From Clostridiales bacterium UBA1246 (GTDB lineage: Bacteria > Bacillota > Clostridia > Oscillospirales > Oscillospiraceae), in NCBI GenBank assembly GCA_002308315.1, contig DBWE01000216.1:751-7804 (forward strand): a stretch of DNA of 7,054 bases, read 5' to 3'. Of this stretch, positions 1 to 4,425 are shown one piece after another; within the stretch, counting starts at the first letter, position 1, and each line of letters opens with the position of its first letter. The translations under genes and the position numbers were made by a program. The notes beneath the pieces are model-generated. The model was not told where the DNA came from and did no database searches. It saw only the letters and a program-made list of their open reading frames with translations.

Positions 1-252
1 TGGAGCTGGTATACCGGCGCGGCGGGATGGTATTTCAGAACGGTATTCGAGGAGCTGCTCGGGATAAAATTCAAAAACGGCGCTCCTTCCGTTTCTCCCT
101 CCCTGCCGGAGGCTTGGGAGAGCTTTGAAGCGGAATACGCCGGATGGAGCTTCCGGGGCGTGAAAAAAGACGGGGAATGGGAGTGCTCTGCCGAAAAAGC
201 GGGCCGTCCCTTCGGCGCCCCGCCTCCGGGACCCACGGACACGACAGGCTGA
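1..252 (+). CDS. GH94-type glycosyl hydrolase/phosphorylase, C-terminal fragment
   Basis: Frame 1 is open from the window edge to a TGA at 250-252 and gives the last 83 residues of a protein whose start lies outside the window. It begins WSWYTGAAGWYFR and continues through EELLGI and SPSLPEAWESFEAEY. The W-x-WYTG-(S/T/A)-A-x-W-x-(Y/F)-R block, followed by a LLGI/LLGL segment and a P-x-(I/L)-P-x-x-W motif, is characteristic of the end of the catalytic (alpha/alpha)6 barrel of GH94. That family includes cellobiose, cellodextrin and related phosphorylases and the phosphorylase-like domain of cyclic beta-1,2-glucan synthases. The last ~25 residues are a Gly/Pro-rich, poorly conserved tail. The fragment cannot separate a stand-alone phosphorylase, which would cleave beta-glucosides with phosphate to give a sugar 1-phosphate, from an NdvB-like synthase. 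Family placement is fairly secure; substrate is unknown. Confidence 0.72.
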   Translation, partial: WSWYTGAAGWYFRTVFEELLGIKFKNGAPSVSPSLPEAWESFEAEYAGWSFRGVKKDGEWECSAEKAGRPFGAPPPGPTDTTG

Positions 253-259
253 AAGCAGA

Positions 260-293
260 CCGGGAGCGGCCCGAAAAAACGGACCGCTCCCGG
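260..293 (+). terminator. Stem-loop after the GH94 gene, probable terminator
   Basis: A perfect 10-bp stem, CCGGGAGCGG (260-269) with CCGCTCCCGG (284-293), begins 7 bases after the GH94 stop. A C/A mismatch is followed by a further CCG/CGG pairing around an A6 loop. The downstream tail (TAAAACC) has no T-run, so this is either a weak intrinsic terminator or a 3' end-stabilising hairpin. The position directly behind a stop codon and before a new promoter supports a transcript-end role. Confidence 0.55.
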
Positions 294-386
294 TAAAACC
301 GTATCACACGGGACGGCCTTTCTGTTTTATAGATCCGGATATCCCGATATTCGCGGCCGCCGCCGTCATACGAAGGGGCGGGCGGC

Positions 387-415
387 TTGATAAAAAAAGT
401 GAAACGTGGTATGCT
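387..415 (+). promoter_or_regulatory. Sigma-A-type promoter of the ymfF-ymfH-lgt operon
   Basis: A -35 box TTGATA (387-392, 5 of 6 to consensus) is followed by a 17-bp spacer and a -10 box TATGCT (410-415, 4 of 6) with an extended -10 TG at 407-408. Transcription would begin near 422 and leave a leader of about 35 bases. The rest of the 253-455 gap holds only the hairpin at 260-293 and a short inverted repeat, ATATC-CC-GATAT (339-350), which could be an operator but has no other support. Confidence 0.7.
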
Positions 416-441
416 TAAAACATAAAATGAATTTATTCGTC

Positions 442-449
442 GGGGTGAT
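442..449 (+). promoter_or_regulatory. Ribosome binding site that fixes the TTG start of ymfF
   Basis: GGGGTGAT (442-449) matches the extended anti-Shine-Dalgarno target (AGGAGGTGAT). It lies 6 to 8 bases before the TTG at 456, which is normal spacing. The ATG at 448 and GTG at 445 share a frame that stops at the TGA at 457-459 after three or four codons, so they cannot start the gene. Confidence 0.7.
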
Positions 450-455
450 GATCAT

Positions 456-1736
456 TTGAGCGGGATCGAAAGAAAAACCGTTTTGCCCGGGGTAAATCTG
501 TCTTGCGTATATACCGATAAATTCAAAAACGGGCTTTTCAGCGCATATCTCATGCGTTCACTGAACGCGGACGACGCCTCCAAAAACGCCATGCTCGCGG
601 ACGTGCTCAGACGCGGCTGCACCTCGCTGCCCGATATGGAGACCATAGAGGCGCGGCTCGACGAGCTTTACGGCGCTTCCGTTTCCGCGGTGATGAGACA
701 GATCGGCGAAACGACCGCCGTCGGATTCAGCTCCTTTTTCGCGGATGACAGATACATCGGCAGATCGGAAAAGATCCTGGAGTCCGTTTTGTCCGTTACG
801 GGACAGCTGCTGCTCGACCCGGTGACAAGAGGCGGAATGCTGAATTCGGAATACGTAAGCTCGGAGAAGGATAATCTGTGCGACAGGATACGCGCCGCCG
901 TCAACGACAAACGCAGATACGCCGTGACGCGGCTCAGAGAGCTCATGTGCGCGGATGAGAGCTACGGCGTAAACCCGCTGGGAAGCCTTGAAAAAGCCGA
1001 CAAAATAAACCACGTGGGTCTGACGCGCCATTACAGGCACGTTCTGGAGCATTCGCCGCTGGAGCTGTTCTACTGCGGCGGAGCGGAGCCGGAGCGCGTC
1101 GAGGCCGCCGTGCTCGACGCGTTTGCCGCCGTGCCGAGAGGCGATACGGAGCGGTGCGATACCGAAGTGAGGATAGATTGCGGGCAGACGCGCACGGTAA
1201 AAGAGAAAATGGACGTCGCGCAGGGAAATCTCGCCATAGGCTTCCGCCTGGGCGAGATCATGTACAATCCCGATTATGCCGCCTTGTCCGTATTCAGCGC
1301 GGTTTTCGGCGGCTCGCCCGTTTCGAAGCTTTTTTTGAACGTCAGAGAACGCATGTCTCTTTGCTACAGCGTAGGCTCGTCCGTGGACAGACACAAGGGC
1401 GTCATGATCGTATCCGCGGGCATTTCCCCGTCGAAATACGACGCGGCGACGGAAGAGATATTCAATCAGCTCGATAAATGCCGCAGAGGCGAGATAACGG
1501 AGGAAGAACTCGAAGCTGCGAGAAAATACGTCGCGTCAAGCCTCAGAGAGGGCGCCGACGAGGCGTCGGTGCTCGACTCCTACTGGCTTGCCAGGCGCAT
1601 GGACGGGACCGACTGCACGCCCGAGGAGCTGGCGGCGCTCGCGGAGTGCGTGAGCGCGGAGAAGGTCACGGAGATCGCCGAAAGCGTCAAAACCGACATG
1701 ATTTATTTCCTCAGCGGAGAGGAGAGTGCCGAATGA
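456..1736 (+). CDS. ymfF: M16-family protein, YmfF-like, catalytically inactive subunit
   Basis: This 426-residue protein has the M16B (pitrilysin/insulinase) fold with two homologous halves. Its best match by pattern is Bacillus YmfF (also written YfmF), annotated as associated with 5-aminopentanol modification of elongation factor P. Where active members carry HxxEH, this protein reads AMLAD (residues 45-49), so all three residues are lost. The distal glutamate position near residue 144 is arginine. The C-terminal half keeps the substrate-binding Arg/Tyr pair of M16B partner subunits in KLFLNVRERMSLCYSVGS (R297, Y304). It is therefore probably the non-catalytic half of a heterodimer with the next gene, which it overlaps by 4 bp (ATGA). 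There is no signal peptide or membrane segment, so it is cytoplasmic. The TTG start is chosen for its ribosome binding site and the promoter 40 bases upstream. Family call is strong; the EF-P link is by homology only. Confidence 0.85.
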   Translation: MSGIERKTVLPGVNLSCVYTDKFKNGLFSAYLMRSLNADDASKNAMLADVLRRGCTSLPDMETIEARLDELYGASVSAVMRQIGETTAVGFSSFFADDRYIGRSEKILESVLSVTGQLLLDPVTRGGMLNSEYVSSEKDNLCDRIRAAVNDKRRYAVTRLRELMCADESYGVNPLGSLEKADKINHVGLTRHYRHVLEHSPLELFYCGGAEPERVEAAVLDAFAAVPRGDTERCDTEVRIDCGQTRTVKEKMDVAQGNLAIGFRLGEIMYNPDYAALSVFSAVFGGSPVSKLFLNVRERMSLCYSVGSSVDRHKGVMIVSAGISPSKYDAATEEIFNQLDKCRRGEITEEELEAARKYVASSLREGADEASVLDSYWLARRMDGTDCTPEELAALAECVSAEKVTEIAESVKTDMIYFLSGEESAE

Positions 1737-3010
1737 GGGAGATACGCTACGAAAAGCTCGACGAGACGCTTTGGCGCTCGGAACTGGACAACGGACTGAG
1801 CATTTACGTGCTGCCCAAAAAGGGCTTCAACAAAAAATACGCGTTCTTCGCGGCCGATTACGGCGGCTGCGACATGCGCTTCAGGGTCGACGGCAAGTGG
1901 GTGGAAACGCCCGCGGGCATAGCCCACTATCTTGAACACAAAATGTTCGACATGCCCTACGGCAGCGCGATGAACAGACTTACGGAGAACGGAGCCTCGC
2001 CGAACGCCTTTACCTCGCACGGGATCACGGGCTATCTTTTCAGCTGCACCGACGGCTTTGAAACGAACCTGCGCACGCTGCTCGAATACGTTTCCACGCC
2101 GTACTTCACCGAGGAGAGCGTGGAAAAGGAGCGCGGGATAATAGGGCAGGAGATACGCATGGGCGAGGACAATCCTTCGCGGGCGGTGATGACGGGACTG
2201 CTCAGGGCGCTGTACCGCACTCATCCCGTGCGCGAGCAGATAGCCGGGACCCTGGACAGCATAGCACGGATAGACGCCGGGACGCTGTATACCTGCCACG
2301 AAAAATTCTATAACCCCGCCAACATGGTCCTGTGCTGCTCCGGGGACGTCGAGCCTCAGACGGTGGAGGATATCGCCGCCGAGATGATAACGGCGCCGCG
2401 GGGAGAGAGATACGTCCGGGATTACGGCGAAACGGACGGCCTGCTGCCGGACCGGATCAAAGAGATCAGAGAGATGCCGGTGGGTATCCCGCTGTTTGCG
2501 GCGGGCAGTAAGATGGAATACGTCCCGGGCAGAGAGTGGACACGGCGGCTTATCACGGCTCAGCTCGGCTGCGACCTGCTGATGGGCGCTTCTTCTCCGC
2601 TGTATGCGGAGATGTATGCCGCGGGACTTATAAACGGAAGCTTCTATTCCGGCATAATGGACTTTCCCGAGGGCGCGGCGGCGGTGGCCGGGGGCATGTG
2701 CGCGCAGCCCGGAGAGGTCATGGCGCGGATATGCACGGCGGCCGAGGCTCTTGAACCGGGACAGAACGAGCGCAGCAGATTTGACAGACTGAAAAAAGCC
2801 ATGATGGGCGGTCTGCTCGCGGGGCTCGACTCTCCGGAGGAGCTTTGCCATTCCCACGCCGAGAGACATTTCGACGGCGTTCTGCCGCTGGAGCAGATGG
2901 ACGTGGTCGAAGGGATCGGTGCGGAAGAAGCCGTTTCGCTCGTCAAAGAGCTGTTCGCCGCGGAGCGCATGGCCATGTCGGAGATCGTTCCTCCGGGAGG
3001 TGAGGCATGA
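1733..3010 (+). CDS. ymfH: M16-family zinc metallopeptidase, YmfH-like, catalytic subunit
   Basis: This 425-residue protein has an intact inverted zinc motif HYLEH at residues 65-69 (ligands H65 and H69, general base E68). The distal signature EKERGIIGQEIRMGEDNP (131-148) supplies the third ligand, probably E140, with E133 at the conserved accessory position seven residues earlier. The length suits a two-domain M16B subunit. The second half has the SSPLYAEMYAAGLINGSF pattern (287-304) typical of YmfH, where the Arg/Tyr pair present in the upstream protein is missing. It likely works as the hydrolytic half of a heterodimer with the upstream gene. The ATG overlaps that gene's TGA (ATGA at 1733-1736) and is preceded by GGAG at 1721-1724. 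No export signal is seen. Known relatives are linked to EF-P 5-aminopentanol modification in Bacillus; the peptide substrate here is unknown. Confidence 0.88.
   Translation: MREIRYEKLDETLWRSELDNGLSIYVLPKKGFNKKYAFFAADYGGCDMRFRVDGKWVETPAGIAHYLEHKMFDMPYGSAMNRLTENGASPNAFTSHGITGYLFSCTDGFETNLRTLLEYVSTPYFTEESVEKERGIIGQEIRMGEDNPSRAVMTGLLRALYRTHPVREQIAGTLDSIARIDAGTLYTCHEKFYNPANMVLCCSGDVEPQTVEDIAAEMITAPRGERYVRDYGETDGLLPDRIKEIREMPVGIPLFAAGSKMEYVPGREWTRRLITAQLGCDLLMGASSPLYAEMYAAGLINGSFYSGIMDFPEGAAAVAGGMCAQPGEVMARICTAAEALEPGQNERSRFDRLKKAMMGGLLAGLDSPEELCHSHAERHFDGVLPLEQMDVVEGIGAEEAVSLVKELFAAERMAMSEIVPPGGEA
2995..3003 (+). promoter_or_regulatory. Ribosome binding site that fixes the lgt start
   Basis: GGGAGGTGA is a near-perfect Shine-Dalgarno sequence lying inside the last codons of ymfH, 8 bases before the ATG at 3012. 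A competing ATG at 3007 reads ATG-AAA-TGA and stops at once. The longer open frame extending upstream to 2919 is only read-through of ymfH in another frame. Confidence 0.75.
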
Positions 3011-3011
3011 A

Positions 3012-4013
3012 ATGAGCGAAGCGACAATAAGCTTTCCCATACTCGGCGAGAGCTTTTCAATGTCGCCGCCGACGTATTTCACGCTGTTCGGCTGGCACAT
3101 ACACTGGTACGGAGTGATAATCGCCGTCGGCTTTGTCCTCGCCGTGCTTTACGCGGTAAAGCGTTCGCGCCAATTCGGGCTGAGCGAGGACGATATCATC
3201 GACATGCTCATTCTGGCCGTTCCGCTCGCGGTCATATGCGCGAGACTGTATTACGTGGTTTTTTACCGCGACGCCGGCGGAGAAAACCCGTATTTTGACG
3301 GCCTGCACGATCTGAAGGACATAATATCCGTATGGGAAGGCGGCCTGGCGATCTACGGCGGGGTCATAGGCGGAGTGCTCGGCGTGCTGATATCCATGAG
3401 CCGCAGGCGGCACAAGACGAAGGCGATGATGGATCTCGGCAGTCTCGGGATGCTGATAGGTCAGGCGGTGGGACGCTGGGGCAATTTCATCAACCGCGAG
3501 GCTTACGGCGCAGAAACGACGGCGCCCTGGCGCATGGGTCTGAGCAATCAGTGGGGGACGTGGTATTATCATCCCACGTTCCTTTACGAGAGCCTGTGGA
3601 ACCTGCTGGGACTGCTTCTGCTGCACCTGTATTCGAAAAAAAGAAAATTCGACGGGCAGATATTCCTTATGTATCTCGGATGGTACGGGCTGGGCAGGAC
3701 GTTTATCGAAGGGCTGAGAACGGACAGCCTTTATCTGGGGGGAACGGGACTGAGAGTCTCGCAGCTTGTCGGGCTGGTCACGTTCGCCGCGGCGGCGGTC
3801 ATACTGCTGTACGTTTTCCTGTTCCGCCGCCCCGATCCGGACGATATGCTCGCCAACCGCGGCAAAGCCGCCGGCGAAACGCCCGCAGGCAAGCCGCCGG
3901 AAGATGACGGAGATAAAAGCGCGGAGGAGCTCAACGCCGCTTACAGATCACTGACAGGTGAAGAAAATATCGAACGGACCGAACGGTCCGGGGAAGGAGA
4001 AGAAAATGGCTAA
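3012..4013 (+). CDS. lgt: Prolipoprotein diacylglyceryl transferase Lgt
   Basis: Lgt transfers diacylglycerol from phosphatidylglycerol to the lipobox cysteine of prolipoproteins at the cytoplasmic membrane, the first step of lipoprotein maturation. The 333-residue product shows several hydrophobic segments (about 33-50, 64-85, 110-130, 193-207, 216-229, 250-271). It carries the Lgt signature GRWGNFINREAYG (154-166), which holds the equivalents of E. coli R143, N146, E151 and G154. HWYG (31-34, Y33 matching Y26), WEGGLAIYGG (108-117), HPTFLYES (187-194) and GRTFIEGLR (228-236; R229 and E233 matching R239 and E243) complete the set. E. coli H103 corresponds to Y115 here, a variant I believe also occurs in clostridial Lgt. 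A hydrophilic, mostly acidic tail (about 272-333) follows the last membrane segment. The gene starts 1 bp after ymfH and overlaps the next gene by 8 bp. Confidence 0.96.
   Translation: MSEATISFPILGESFSMSPPTYFTLFGWHIHWYGVIIAVGFVLAVLYAVKRSRQFGLSEDDIIDMLILAVPLAVICARLYYVVFYRDAGGENPYFDGLHDLKDIISVWEGGLAIYGGVIGGVLGVLISMSRRRHKTKAMMDLGSLGMLIGQAVGRWGNFINREAYGAETTAPWRMGLSNQWGTWYYHPTFLYESLWNLLGLLLLHLYSKKRKFDGQIFLMYLGWYGLGRTFIEGLRTDSLYLGGTGLRVSQLVGLVTFAAAAVILLYVFLFRRPDPDDMLANRGKAAGETPAGKPPEDDGDKSAEELNAAYRSLTGEENIERTERSGEGEENG
3975..3990 (+). other. Stem-loop just upstream of the coiled-coil gene's ribosome binding site
   Basis: CGGACC (3975-3980) pairs with GGTCCG (3985-3990) around the tetraloop GAAC. 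The hairpin lies inside the 3' end of lgt, directly before the purine-rich GGGAAGGAG (3991-3999) that serves the start at 4006. It could act as a translational spacer or a processing site between the two genes. It may also be chance in GC-rich coding sequence, since it encodes part of the acidic tail. Confidence 0.35.
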
Positions 4014-4329
4014 TATCGACGAACTGAAGGTCAAGGTACAGGAAAAGGCGGAGATCGCCGCGGCAAGATCCGTGATCATTGCGGAAACAGCCGGGAAAAA
4101 AGCGAAGAGCATGGCTAAGATAGCCAAGCTCAAAAGCGAGATACTTACCGCGAAGGAAGAGCGCCGGAAAGCCGAGATCGCGCTGGGAAGAAAGTATTAC
4201 GAGCTGTTCGGCGAGGCTCCGGCGGAGGAGCTCGCCGAGATATGCGCGACGATAGGAAACGCCAACGACCAGATCGACGCGAAGAAGGCTCTCATAGACG
4301 AGCTGAAAAGCAGGGACAAGGCGGAGTGA
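4006..4329 (+). CDS. Small coiled-coil protein of unknown function
   Basis: This 107-residue, highly charged protein is rich in Ala, Lys and Glu. Two predicted helical stretches (about 3-63 and 72-103) with spaced Leu/Ile/Ala residues look like coiled coil, separated by GRKYYELFGEAPAEE (61-75). There is one cysteine (C80), no signal peptide and no membrane segment. The YYE-(x)-(F/Y)-GE-x-P-x-EE region resembles small clostridial proteins that have a coiled coil followed by a C-terminal zinc ribbon. Here the protein stops where such a ribbon would begin, and no cysteine pairs follow in the downstream DNA. That resemblance is from memory and unverified. The ATG at 4006 is preferred over 3958 because GGGAAGGAG lies 6 bases upstream and the extra 16 residues (GPNGPGKEKK-type) look non-domain. 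It overlaps the lgt stop by 8 bp and is the last gene of the operon. I do not recognise a specific function. Confidence 0.75.
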   Translation: MANIDELKVKVQEKAEIAAARSVIIAETAGKKAKSMAKIAKLKSEILTAKEERRKAEIALGRKYYELFGEAPAEELAEICATIGNANDQIDAKKALIDELKSRDKAE

Positions 4330-4338
4330 ACCGTCGGC

Positions 4339-4355
4339 AAAGCCCCTGAGGCTTT
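4339..4355. repeat. Minor stem-loop before the main terminator
   Basis: AAAGCC (4339-4344) pairs with GGCTTT (4350-4355) around CCTGA. It lies between the stop codon of the coiled-coil gene and the large terminator. The stem is short with only three T residues at the end, so it is at most an accessory 3' structure. Confidence 0.3.
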
Positions 4356-4373
4356 ATCGACCGCATGAAAGCA

Positions 4374-4420
4374 TTCGGCCCCGATACCGGATCCTGCCGG
4401 TATCGGGGCCGAACGTTTTT
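4374..4420. terminator. Bidirectional intrinsic terminator between convergent genes
   Basis: A perfect 17-bp stem, TTCGGCCCCGATACCGG (4374-4390) with its complement at 4397-4413, closes the six-base loop ATCCTG. On the + strand it is followed by CG and TTTTT (4416-4420), ending the ymfF-ymfH-lgt-coiled-coil operon 45 bases after the last stop. On the - strand it begins 12 bases after the GH3 stop and is preceded by an A5 tract but followed only by TGCTTTC. It is thus strong for the + strand and plausible for the - strand. Confidence 0.9.
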
Positions 4421-4425
4421 GCTGC

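Noticed and set aside
71..307. 78-residue minus-strand open frame at the left end
   Set aside because: It is opposite the GH94 end and the hairpin, with Ser/Arg/Pro-rich low-complexity content and no start signal.
67..533. Repeated AAATTCAAAAACGG in the GH94 tail and in early ymfF
   Set aside because: Both copies encode Lys-Phe-Lys-Asn-Gly in frame in unrelated proteins. Two 14-base copies with no flanking similarity look like shared codon preference rather than a repeat element.
2919..3011. Upstream extension of the lgt reading frame
   Set aside because: The extra 31 residues overlap the end of ymfH out of frame and precede the strong ribosome binding site at 2995-3003. The ATG at 3012 fits Lgt length and spacing.
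558..3100. Long antisense open frames (278 residues at 558-1394 and 465 residues at 1703-3100, minus strand)
   Set aside because: They lie wholly opposite ymfF, ymfH and the start of lgt, and their Arg/His/Ala/Val-rich composition with no recognisable motif is the usual shadow of GC-rich third positions.
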